From Ceratotherium simum simum (Eukaryota > Chordata > Mammalia > Perissodactyla > Rhinocerotidae): 64,000 bases of DNA. Location of the stretch: NCBI RefSeq assembly GCF_000283155.1, contig NW_004454175.1:5278972-5342971 (forward strand), in the 5' to 3' direction. Each line of letters opens with the position of its first letter. Position 1 is the first letter of the stretch. Position numbers and translations under genes: made by a program. Under the pieces are notes generated by a model, which was not told the origin of the DNA, did not search any database, and was given only the letters and a program-made list of their open reading frames with translations. This document shows, piece by piece, positions 48,511 to 59,055 of the stretch.

Positions 48511-49649
48511 TAGAGGTGAGGGCCATGAAAAGACAGGGAGATATGGCCAGATCTGGCACTAGAGAGAAGGCTGGCTGTGAGATGAGGCACGAGGAAGTGC
48601 ACGGCCCTCTCATGGCAGTGCCATGAGGCAGTGCAAGGCTTCCCTGGGGAAGCTGTGTGTTCCCTCCTGGGACACTGAAAGTTGGGCCAGCCTGGGCCCC
48701 CAAACAGGCACAGAGCAGCAGAGCTGCTGAAACTGCAGTCTCCATACAGACTGAGACAGTGATCGTTTCAGAGCAAACCACAGGGGACCAATGAGCAGAG
48801 TGGCTTCTCCAATGCTGTGGTGCTGTAGGGGCCCAGGAACAGTTGCCAAACCCTGGGGAAAGGGAACGCCAATAATGGCAGAGATTGGATGTCCCACCAG
48901 TCAGAGGATGGAGTTCAGAATCAGGCTTATGCTGATGAACGAGAAAAAACTTTTAAACAAACAAGCAATATGTCATTCAAATATTGTAGTTTATAGGCTC
49001 ATATTCACGTTGCTATACAACATAATTGTAATGTCTTAGCCAAAGATTCTGAGAATCCAAACTAAAGCGGTGAGCCTGGGATGAGAAGTGGAGAAGGAGA
49101 AAACGAGGTAAGATTTCACCAAAACTGAGAGGTGATCTGAAGTGAGGGGAGAGGGAGAATGGGGAGCTAATGTGACTCTGAAGTCTCTAACCTGGGTGAC
49201 TGAAGAACTGCAATGTCTTTAGCCAAGAAGGAAAACGGAGGAAGATTTGAAAAGGAAAGTAATGATTTTAGTTGAGCTGGAAGTGCTGCTAAGAAATCCG
49301 TGTGTAAATCTTCCACAAGAATTTCTAAAAAGAAGCCTGGAGTTGCGAAAAGATATATGGGTTGGAGATAAAAAAAAAAAAGTCTAGAAATCATTAAAAT
49401 AAAAATGATACTGTCATTATGGGATTAGATAACTCCACATGAAGAATGTATAAAAGGAGAAGAGAAAAGAGCCAAAGATTAAGCATTATATGCAAAGGGA
49501 GAATGGAGGAAAAATTGGTGTCGAAAGAGATTTAGAAGGAGCCAGGAGCCATCAGAGAGATGAGAGAACTAGAGAAAGTGCTATCTCAGAGTCCAAGTGC
49601 ATCACGCATTTGTGGGTGGGGAGGCCAGGGAGGCAGAAAACGAAGTAGA

Positions 49650-50062
49650 TGTATTTGTTTCCTAGGGTTGTTGTAACAAAGTACCACAAACTTGGTGACC
49701 TGAACAACAGAAATTTATTCCCTCAAAGTTCTGGAGGATGAAGACCAAAATTAAGGTGTCAATAGTGTTGGTTCCTTCTGAGGGCTCTGAGCGAAGGACC
49801 TGTTCCAGGCCTCTCTCCTGGCCTTGTATTTGGCTGTCTTCTCCCTGTGTCTCTTCACATCATCTTGCCTCTATGTGTGTCTGCCTCTGTGCTCAAATTT
49901 CCCCTTTTTGTAAGTCATATTGAATTAGGTTCCACCCTAATGACCTCATCTTAACTAATTACATCTGCAATAACTCTATTTCCAAATAAGATCACATTCC
50001 GAGATACTGGGGGTTAGGACTTCAACATATGAATGTTGGGAGACACAATTCAACCCATAACA
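49650..50062 (-). mobile_element. MaLR LTR (MST/MLT1-type, ERVL-MaLR)
   Basis: A 413-bp non-coding LTR, starting TGTTATGGGTTGAATTGTGT and ending CTAGGAAACAAATACA on the minus strand. Internal landmarks such as TTCATATGTTGAAGTCCTAA are diagnostic of this family. The flanking 5-bp repeats GTAGA/GTAGT (49645-49649, 50063-50067) differ at one base. There is no internal viral sequence, so it is a solo LTR, and it lies in the sense orientation of CCDC141. Confidence 0.88.
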
Positions 50063-50272
50063 GTAGTCAAAAAAAGGTGGAATAATGTCTTAAGTGTTGA
50101 CCAGCAATGTTTTTGTTTTTGATTTTGTAAGAGACTTAAATATAATTGAAGGAAGAAGAGATGGGGTGACTGAAAATGAGGTAATAAGAATGAAGAGAGA
50201 TACAAAATGAAGAAGAGATGGGAAAGGTGGGATTTAGAACAGTGGATGAAGGCTTAAATTTGGAAAAGAGAG

Positions 50273-50522
50273 AGCCAGCCCTGATGGCCTGGCAGTTCAA
50301 GTTCGGCACGCTCTATTTCAGCAGCCCGGCTTTGGTTCCCAAGCATGGAACCACACCACTCGTTTGTCAGTAGCCATGCTGTGGTGGTGGCTCACACAGA
50401 AGAACAAGAAGAACCTACAACTATATACAACTATGTACTCGAGCTTTGGGTGGGGGGGAGAAAAGAAGGAAGATTGACACAGATGTTAGCATAGGGTGAA
50501 TCTTCCCCTGCAAAAAAAATTA
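50273..50522 (+). mobile_element. ERE SINE (older subfamily)
   Basis: Head AGCCAGCCCTGATGGCCTGG, body with the GAACCACACCACTCG variant shared with the copy at 14.3 kb, single tail module. The 10-bp duplication GAAAAGAGAG lies at 50263-50272 and 50523-50532. Confidence 0.88.
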
Positions 50523-50925
50523 GAAAAGAGAGGAATTGGAAGTAAAAGGGAGAAGAGAAGTGAAAAAAAGACAAAAAGTTATGACACAGAAGAAAAGAGC
50601 CAAGCGATTTCACTATGTGTAACTGACTGAGTGACTCTGAGGTTAGGTAAAGCCTGGTTGAGAATTTTAAAAGAGCACAGAAGTTTTGGACTGGTTGTTA
50701 TGGAGCCTGGAGCAGGGAATTAACAGACGAAAAAGAAAGGAATTTGTAAGGCTAACTGATAATAGATCATTTCTTCTTAAATAGATCTAATCAGGAAAAT
50801 TATACTAATTGTTTCATCTTCTTTCCAAAGTAGGAAGAAACAAGAGAAAATGGGTGATTGAGTTTACTCGCAACTCCTTGGTCCATACTGAATAGTACAA
50901 CGAGGCAAGCCAAGGTGAAAGGAAT

Positions 50926-50936
50926 GGGGGGGGGGG
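50926..50936 (+). repeat. G11 homopolymer
   Basis: Eleven consecutive G, within a G-rich context. Confidence 0.95.
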
Positions 50937-51275
50937 TGATGAGAGCAGTTTTGGATGATGCTGTGGAACCAAGTGTGGCATCAGGAGTGGGAAACTGAAC
51001 GGAAGGCCTTTGGAGAACATCAAGAATCTAAGGCCGTGGTATAGAATGTCACCAAATGGATACTGAAGCAGCACAGGAAGATTGTAGGGATTTAGGGCAT
51101 GACTGTGTTAAGACATAAGAAAGTGCCTTTTCAGGTGTCCACTTCAAATAAACTCAATTTCACATATTGTGATGATGATAGCAATATTACCTTGAGTTGC
51201 AATAATAGTAACTATAAAAAGCCATGCTTTGTGGAAATTTTTACTTAAGGGTGAGAAATGACCGGAAAAAAGAAT

Positions 51276-51317
51276 AAGGAGGAGAAGAAGGAGAAGAGGA
51301 GGGGAAGAAGAAGAAAA
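51276..51317 (+). repeat. 42-bp homopurine tract
   Basis: Uninterrupted purines, largely GAA/GGA units (AAGGAGGAGAAGAAGGAGAA and onward). Such tracts can form triplex DNA, but nothing here shows that this one does. Confidence 0.9.
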
Positions 51318-52564
51318 TAAAAGAAAATGTATGAAGAATTTTTGTAAAGGTCACAACTGAAAAAACAGAGAAAAACTTTTTCTAAGCATTTAAGCTCAAC
51401 AAGCTGTTGAAGATTCTGGAAGCAAAGTGACAGCAGGTAGTTTTAAACCTAGTGATCATAGAGTGCAATATTCTTTATTTGCTTTCTTACCTCATCTCCT
51501 TCTTAGATGGGCAGGAACAATTCCGAGGGACTTTTTATATCAAATTTCCCTTGGAAATGAAAGCATACAGTTCACTAAGCTTTAAATTAACCCACAAGTT
51601 AAGGCTAGAGCAGGGTTACCAACGTGAAAATGCCATCATTTTGTAGATTTTTCCCAACGCTTTCAGGCAAATTCAATACTATTTATACATATTTTTGCCT
51701 GTTAGTAATGAAATTGTTCCTAATTTATGTTCTGTGAAAAATGACATCTGCTTTTAATTGGGATGTTCATTAAAAAATCAGACAAGTAAAACAAATTATT
51801 CACTAAAATGAAGACAGAGGAAGTGAAATGCACCAATGCAGGTGTCTTTACTGTTTGGAGACGCACTTCATTTCTGCCTCAAGACATTTCAGATTCAGAC
51901 CCTATTTTATTTTTTAAATTAGACGAAACATTATAAAAGAAACAAACTCTGCTTCCTTTCATAGATTTTCCTTATAATCATTAAAGATGATGTGAGCTGA
52001 TTTACTGAAGCAACACGTTTTAGAGCGGTTTTACTATGTTTTCACATACCTTCAGTGAAGGAATTTGGGGATGTAATGGAAGTTCAAATAGCAGAATAGA
52101 CAGCTTCTTTATACAGGTTAACATGTGCCACGATGAGAAGAAAATAGCTCAACAATGCTTGTGAAACACTTGGAAAATATTTGGATAGCCTGGAAACTAT
52201 GATTATGTGAATTCTGGGTATTGCTAACTGCCCCCTGACCAACACAAGAGACCTATAAGTAGCTCCTTTTGTACCAAATAGTTCATATAAGTGCTATTTC
52301 TGAGGAAATAGTCCTATTTTAAAAAGTAACAATAAGAAAATTTAAATATTTGTCTTATGATCTTCAATTACTTGAGTAATGGGTCTAGGAATAAACGCAA
52401 ACAACAACAAAAAAACAAGTTCTAAGTTCAGACAATTATGCCCACACCTTAAGAGACTCAAAGATTTATTTAGACTTACATCTTCCGAGCTCTTACAATG
52501 ACCCAATATTCCGACACTATCACTTAAACTCTCTTTCATTCCTCTTCAGTTCTTTCCTTCATAA

Positions 52565-52735
52565 CCTTTGTTACCCAAATGGTGGTCCAGAGACCAACAG
52601 CATCAACATTACATCAGAGCTTGTTAGAAATGCAGACATTCAGGCCCCACTCCAGACCTAATGAATCAGAATCTGCAATTTAAAATCCCCAGGTAGTTCA
52701 TTAGTACACTATAGTTTGAGAAGCTCTGGTCTAGA
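52565..52735 (+). mobile_element. MER5A hAT MITE
   Basis: Nearly full-length MER5A: AATGGTGGTCCAGAGACCAA, AGCTTGTTAGAAATGCAGAC, GAATCAGAATCTGCAATTT and AGTTTGAGAAGCTCTGGTC. Confidence 0.88.
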
Positions 52736-52779
52736 AAACACTGAAAGAGTGGCTTTTTACAATTAGACTGATGAGCAAG

Positions 52780-54635
52780 AGACAAATGCGCGAAGAATAT
52801 GAAAGGGGAAATTTGCAGATGATGTGATCTTATATACAGAAAATCCTAAGGAATCCTCAAAAAAACTATTAGATCTAATAAATTAATTCAGCAGAGTTTC
52901 AGGGTACAAGATCAACACACAAAAATCATTTTGTTTCTACAGACTAGCAATGAAAAATCTGAAAAGGAAATTAAGAAAACAATTCATTTACAATAGCATC
53001 AAAAAGAACAAAATACTTAGAAATAACAAGGAGGTCCAAGACCCATACACTGAAAATTATAACATTATAAACATTGTTGAAAAAAATTAAAGACCTAAAT
53101 AAGTAGAAATGCATCCTGTGAGCACGGATCAGAAACCTTAATATTGTTGAGATGGCGATACTGCCCTAAGTCATCTACAGATACAATACAATCCCTATCA
53201 GAAACTCAACGGCCCTTTTTGAAGAAACAGAAAAGCTAATCCTAATATGTAGAATTGCAAGGGACCCTGATTAGCCAAAACAATCCTGGAAAAGAACAAA
53301 GTTAAAGGACTCACATTTTCAGATTTCAAAACTTACTGCAAAACCTACGGTAATCAAAACAGTGTGGTACTGGTATAAGGATAGACATACAGATCAATGG
53401 AATAGAAGTGAGAGTCCAGAAATAAACCTATACATCTGTGGTCAGTTATTTTTGATAATGGCGCCACGACCATTCAATAGGGGAAAGAATAGTCTCGTCA
53501 ACAAATCGTGCTGGGACAACTGGATATCCACGTGTGAAAGAATGGAGTTGGACCCTTACTTCACACCACATACAAAAATTAACTCAAAATGGAGCCGAAA
53601 CCTAAATATAAGGGTAATGCCATAAAATTCTTAGAAAAAAGATAGGGGTAAATCTTCATGACCTTGGATTTGGCAGTGGTTTCACAGGCATGACACCAAA
53701 AGCACAAGCCACAAAATTAAAAATAGATAAATTGGACTTCATCAAAATTAAAAACTTTTGTTCATCAAAAGACGCTAAGGACAAAGGGCATGAATAGACA
53801 TTTCTTCAAAGAAGATCTACAAATGTCCAACTAGCCCATGAAAAGATCTTCAACATCACTAGTTATTTAGTTATTAGGGAAAAGCAAATAAAAAACCACA
53901 ATGAGATGGCACTTCACACACACACACACAAGGATGCTTATAAAAACCTTTTTTCAATATAAAAACAAAAACATAAAATATATTTGGTGAATGTATGGAG
54001 AAATTGACACCCTTGCACATTGCTCATGGGAGTGTAAAATGGTGCAGCTGCTGTGGGAAGCAGTAGTGGTTCTTCAATAAATTAAACATAGAAATATCAT
54101 GACCTAGCAAATTGACTCCTAGGTATATACTCAAAAGAATTGAAAACAATTGTTCAAACAAAAACTTCTATGTGAATGTTCACAGCAGCACTATTCACGA
54201 TAGCCAAAGGTAGAAACAACCCAAATGTCCATCAACTGATGGATGGATAAATAAAATGTGGTATATTCATTTCAATGGAATATTATTCACCCATAAAAAG
54301 GAATATGTACTGAGATATGCTACAACATAGATGAACCTCGAAAACATGCTAAGTGAAAGAAGCCAGACACAAAAGGCTGCTTATTCCACGTATATGACAT
54401 ATCTAGATATTTCCGTTGGTAAACCCATAGAGACAGAGAGTAGATTAATGGTTGTCAGAAGCAAAGGGAAAAGAAGAATGGATTGGCTGTTTAGTGGGTG
54501 TGGTGTTCCCTTTAAGTTCATGAAAATATTCTGGAACTGAATAGCAGTGATAACTACACACAACATTGTGAATTTACTAAATGTCTCTAAAGCTAAATTT
54601 TATGTTATGTTTTACCACCATTAAAAAAAAAAAAA
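52780..54635 (+). mobile_element. L1M, 5' truncated at the reverse-transcriptase core
   Basis: About 1.85 kb of the ORF2 C-terminal half, 3' UTR and a poly(A) run at about 54622-54635. The left edge lies just before the RT motif, which still reads KFADDVILY with FADD at 52812-52823. Beyond it come multiple stops and frameshifts, and a CA repeat interrupts it near 53916-53931. It has been dead for a long time. Confidence 0.88.
53916..53931. repeat. (CA)8 microsatellite inside an L1
   Basis: About eight CA units within the L1 ORF2 remnant. Confidence 0.85.
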
Positions 54636-54644
54636 AGCCCATAT

Positions 54645-54870
54645 TATGTTGTGCTTGTGTTATGTGAGGCATTGTGCTAAGTACTGTCATATGAGAACAC
54701 AATTAATCCTCACAACTGTATGCAGTAGGTACAGTTATTACCATCTTTCACAAAAGAAGGAACCCAGGTCCAGACATATAAGAAATTTGCCCAATAGTAC
54801 ATCAGGAGTAAGCAGAGACACTAGAATTTAACTCCAGACCGTGAGAGTGTGCCATTCACTCCACTGCCAT
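54645..54870 (-). mobile_element. MIR SINE
   Basis: Reverse-complement MIR with AGGCATTGTGCTAAGTACTG, AATTAATCCTCACAACTG and TTTGCCCAATAGTACATCAG. Confidence 0.8.
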
Positions 54871-55470
54871 ATTCTGACATACTACATATTGCTGCCTCAT
54901 ATGATGTATGATATATCTACATGGTTTAATAACACACAATCATTAAAAAAAACTTACTTAAAATATGCATTCAAATGGAGAAATGGTTATGATATACAGT
55001 CATGTGCTGCATAATAACATTTCAATCAATGACAGACCGCATGTACAATGGTGGTCCCATAAGATTAGTACCATATAGCCTAGATGTGTAGTAGTCTATA
55101 CCATCTAGGTTTGTGTAAGTACACTCTGTGATATCCACACAACGACAAAATTACCTAACAACGCATTTCTCAGAATGTATCCCTGGCATTAAGTGATGCA
55201 TGACTGTAATGTTAATTGGAAAAATCACACTGGAAAACAACACATACACAATTTTGTATGTAAACGCACACACATATAATCTATACATATACACATACAC
55301 ACAGTTTTAGGATATTCAATTTTATGTATATTTTATTTTTCCTTCCCATTTCCATATGCACCCACGCACTATAAGTGATTTTAATTTTCTTTAGTTTTAT
55401 GTATTTTCTAATTTTTCCAAAATGAGCATGTATTATTTAATCAGAAAAAGAAAGCAATAAACATGTTTTT
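54870..55470 (+). mobile_element. L1M 3' UTR split by a Tigger MITE
   Basis: Old L1 3' UTR pattern on both sides of the nested MITE: GGAGAAATGGTTATGATATA on the left, then CTGGAAAACAACACATACAC and ATGAGCATGTATTATTTAAT followed by an A-rich tail on the right. Confidence 0.65.
54997..55206. mobile_element. Tigger-type (pogo) MITE
   Basis: A 210-bp element with related terminal inverted repeats (CAGTCATG at the left end, CATGACTG at the right end), flanked on both sides by TA at 54995-54996 and 55207-55208. TA target duplication is the hallmark of mariner/Tigger elements. The interior block ACCATCTAGGTTTGTGTAAG is a recalled Tigger sequence; the precise subfamily name is not certain. Confidence 0.8.
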
Positions 55471-55989
55471 AAAGAGTCACTTTCTTGTAGTGGTTCTATT
55501 GATGATAATTATGCATTTAAATTATTCATATAAGCTTGCAAGAGATTCTGCTTTACTTTCTTATCTCATAGTTATAAACATTTTATAACTTTAAACTTGA
55601 CTTTTTCCCCTGAATAAGTTTCCATGGGACCTAAGCACTGGTATTTTTAAAAGATCTCCAAATAATACTATTTGAAGGAACTTGAGGCCAAGATCACAAA
55701 CCCAATTTATGAAATCACTCAGCAACAACGGGAAAATACTTTCAATGACTTGGAAAATCGGATTAGATGGTGAATCATAGAAGATGGTTTTAATCTTGAA
55801 GCTGAGGAAAGTGAATACTACTATATTAAAACATTGAAGATGATGTTTCTATACACCAATTTCAGTTTGCTTCTCTCCCAGATCTCCAAAGATTATTGTT
55901 AATCAAGGACTTGATAAACAACATATAGTCATCTATGAAAATTAAAGAGATTATGGACATACATGAAATATACGGGGAAAACCTCTAAC

Positions 55990-56135
55990 ATAGTGCCTCT
56001 TGAACTTTAGTGTCAATTCAAAGCCTTTGAGAGAGTTTGTTAAAATGCATATTCTAACCCAATAGGTTTGGTGCTAGAGTCTGAGATTCTGCATTTCTAA
56101 TGACTTCCAGATGCTGCTGCTGCTTTCTGGGAGTT
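55990..56135 (+). mobile_element. MER5A/B-like hAT MITE
   Basis: Decayed MER5 pattern: AACTTTAGTGTCAATTCAAA, then GAGTCTGAGATTCTGCATTT and CCAGATGCTGCTGCTGCTTT. Confidence 0.65.
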
Positions 56136-56530
56136 TCACCTTGAATAACAAGACTATGAGTCTCCTTTAAGCCTTTAAAATGGAAATTGACAACCTCCAT
56201 CTCAAAAGACATCATGCCCCACCTAAAGTCACTCTCATTCCAACTGCCAATAGTTTTGGAAGTAACTTTCCTGTTTTCAACATCATTTCCTACCATTCTT
56301 ATCATTCACATCGTTTTCAAGGTAATCTTCTAAAACGCAAATCAGTTTAAGTTACTACTCCGCTTGGATGGTATCTCATTGTCCATTGCATCTCAAACTC
56401 AAATGCTTACAGGGACCAGGCACATTATGTGAATGAGTGAAGCAAAGGTTAGAAAGGGAGGTATGTAATGAGGAACAGTGGGGACTGTGGCAAACTGCAG
56501 TGCATATACCTTTTCTAAAGAAACAGCTAT

Positions 56531-57041
56531 TGATACCAGCTTAACACAAGGTTGACGTAAGGGAAGCCGTATTGTAGAAAAGAAACCATATTGTAACTTT
56601 GAATGACCTCCAATTCACTAACCCAGTCATGCTCTGTAGGTTTTATGGCCCCTCCCAGCTGCTATAAGTTGATAGCTTTTGTTCTATAAGTTGCCTAGGA
56701 ATGTGATGACCCCCGAGCAGAGAGTCTATGCTAATAGCCAACATCAATGACAATTGAAAGATCAGGGTATAGGACACTGCTCTGGTCTCTGATGCATATG
56801 CAGTAAAACAAAACACTATCAGGAACTAAGACCAGATGCCTCCCCCACCTAGAGACCAGCCCCCTAAATAACTGGCCTGTAGTCAGGCCAGTCAGTTGTT
56901 CTTCTGTAAGATAGTTCTTTTGGACATGAGTCAGCCATCTTCCCTCTTGCTAGCAAGCTGTAATAAAAGTCCTTTCTCTCCTACCTCCTTGACTATTGGC
57001 ATGTCTTGTGGTGGGCAGACAACCCCTCTTGGGCAGTAACA
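56531..57041 (+). mobile_element. Solo retroviral LTR, class I-like
   Basis: Starts TGATACCAGCTTAACACAAG and ends GGGCAGTAACA, the TG...CA ends of an LTR. It is flanked by a perfect 4-bp duplication, CTAT, at 56527-56530 and 57042-57045. An AATAAA polyadenylation signal lies at 56962-56967 near the 3' end, and it sets the plus orientation. No gag, pol or env sequence is attached, so it is a solo LTR left by recombination. A 4-bp duplication is usual for gamma-like (class I) retroviruses. The family name is not known to me. Confidence 0.78.
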
Positions 57042-57214
57042 CTATTACTGCGCTCCAGCCAAGAGCCACTATGTCTGTATGAAAAGGTGAGCCTGATATT
57101 GCCAGATGTTCCAGTTTTTTAGAAGGAGCAGGACATCTGGATTTCTTTTTTGATAAAAACTTCAACATTTTAAGATTGGCAATGATTTTTTTTTTTTTTT
57201 TCTTTTTAATCCTG

Positions 57215-57305
57215 ATGCCTCAAACAAACCACACAGAGTCTCTGGGCATGAGACCCAGACGTCAATATTTTTTCAAAGCCCCCAGGTGATCCTAGTGTGC
57301 ACCAA
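57215..57305 (+). mobile_element. MER5A-like fragment
   Basis: Short match to the MER5A body: CTCTGGGCATGAGACCCAGA, then CCCCCAGGTGATCCTAGTGT. Confidence 0.5.
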
Positions 57306-57349
57306 CTACAAAGGGCCTGAAATGAATTCAAGGGCTGAAGCTATAGAAG

Positions 57350-57829
57350 TGAGGGGATTAGGAGCCCACCATGGTGGTATGAAAATTACTTTAAACTGAA
57401 AACATCTGAACAATCAGCAACCACAAAAAGAAATGTTACCTAAACTTAAACAGAGCCCTTTGAAAATACAGCTGAGAGCAACCCTCCTTCCAGTGAGTTT
57501 CCTGATTGAAAGAAGACTGACCCCTAGCACCAGGAAATATGAATTAAGCTGCCATAAACCCTCCCATGGGGAAACTTTCAGCCAGGAAGTGACAGACTGC
57601 CCATTTCATTAGTATCGAAAAGCCCAATAGAACCTTCCATACTCTCCCATGAAGGCCCTAATAGCCCCCCTTTTGTTAAGTTAATATATATAAACCTTTA
57701 CTACTGGGAGCTCCCACATGCATGTGTGAAAATAAAACTTGTCTTTACTCCTGTTAATCTGTCTATGGCCAGTTAACTTGTTCCAACCACTGGACCCAAA
57801 TTAAAAGAAGAAAAGTTTTCCTCGCAACA
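57350..57829 (+). mobile_element. Second solo LTR-like element
   Basis: A plus-oriented LTR-like stretch with a TATA-like ATATATATAAAC at about 57684-57694, AATAAA at 57731-57736 and a 3' end CTCGCAACA. The 5' edge is inferred from a TG and a weak 4-bp match (GAAG/AAAG), so it may be a few tens of bases off. It differs in sequence from the LTR at 56.5 kb. No viral genes are present. Confidence 0.6.
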
Positions 57830-57952
57830 AAAGTGCAGGTTGGTTCCTGAAGGCAGTTCTTGCATGAAGATTATTTCTCATGTATGGAAGAAGAAGAGAT
57901 TATGCCTCCTCAAAGGAGATAATAAGGAAGTGTTTATTTACATATTATTTTA

Positions 57953-58153
57953 TAATTTTATTTATTTATTTTTTTCCCCCAAAGCCCCAGTAGATAGTTG
58001 TATGTCATAGCTGCACATCCTTCTAGTTGCTGTACGTGGGACACGGCCTCAGCATGGCCGGAGAAGCGGTGCGTCGGTGCACGCCCAGGATCCGAACCCG
58101 GGCCGCCAGTAGCAGAGCGTGTGCACTTAACCGCTAAGCCACGGGGCCGGCCC
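57953..58153 (-). mobile_element. ERE SINE, ERE1-like (no tail module)
   Basis: Minus-strand copy with an intact-looking B box (GGATCCGAACCC on the plus strand) and head CCACGGGGCCGGCCC. A perfect 14-bp duplication, TACATATTATTTTA, lies at 57939-57952 and 58154-58167. Confidence 0.94.
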
Positions 58154-58929
58154 TACATATTATTTTAATACATCTTACAACCACCTCTGAGCTCCAAAGG
58201 TTGAATTCAAGCCTTGGGGCATCAAGTTGGTACATGATGCAATCTAAGAACCTGTTTAAGGTTCTTAACCAAAGGGCGGTTTACAGTCATCCACATCTGC
58301 TATTTCTTTATCTGTTACATATGTGAAAGGAGAATATTTTTCATATTTAGGAAATAAAGTGCAATTTAATATAATTACTCATAGTCAAATTTTGTATTAA
58401 AAAAATCCATTCATTCAATTATTTCAACACATTCTGAATAAGGTATCACATTTATTAAGAGATATGAAAGTTGCCATATTTCTTACTTGAATGTATTCCA
58501 GTAAGAAATGATAGAGGCATTTTCAAAGTTTATTTAGAAAGAACTTACTGAGTAGACTAACAAGCAATAGAAAACAGCTCCTGCTGTTCGCTTTAGCTGT
58601 GGGGAGCAGAAACACCTACTTTCTCCGTGTTACCAGATTATTTATGTGAGTTTCACTAATGACTCCCCAGCTTGAGGCCTTATTTCTATGTTAAATCTCC
58701 TTTGAAAGGAATATTCCCCCTTCTTTTCCTCATACCCAACCCAAATAAAAGTCCAAAACGTAATATGCTGCTTCCTGTTTAAGGACATATAAAATTGGAT
58801 TCCTTCTCAAAGAACAAGGAATGAGATTGTTGAAAAACCACAAATGAAAACTACTGGAACATTTACACCATGGATGGGAAAGGAAACAACAGTTTTGGAG
58901 CCACTACTAAAATGTGGGTGCTCTCACAA

Positions 58930-59055
58930 ACATTTCCTAATTGAATTTTCATAGTTCCTCCTTACAGGTGAGGAAGGTGAGCCTCAGAGATGTCAAGTGT
59001 ACCCAAGGTTACAAAGTAAGTGACAGCAGAGATTCAAACCTGCTTTTTCCATGTA
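58930..59055 (-). mobile_element. MIR SINE fragment
   Basis: Reverse-complement MIR core: TTACAGGTGAGGAAGGTGAG, then AAGTAAGTGACAGCAGAGAT and TCAAACCTGC. Confidence 0.75.

Larger units (their letters stand above)
47280..50650 (-). mobile_element. L2 remnant with nested MaLR LTR and ERE
   Basis: Blocks at about 47285-47560, 47960-48305, 49070-49610 and, more weakly, 50070-50270 and 50523-50650 follow L2 from its 3' part into the reverse-transcriptase ORF. The unassigned segment 48310-49060 intervenes. The MaLR LTR (49650-50062) and an ERE (50273-50522) lie inside it. All reading frames are broken. Confidence 0.5.

Noticed and set aside
48357..48897. Overlapping minus-strand frames suggesting a secreted, leucine-rich peptide
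   Set aside because: Multiple frames overlap on both strands; there are no splice sites, no homologue I recognise, and the region lies within old repeat sequence.
53362..53625. 87-codon plus-strand open frame
   Set aside because: It matches L1 ORF2 order (VWYWYKDRHTDQWNR-like) and is part of the L1M at 52780-54635.
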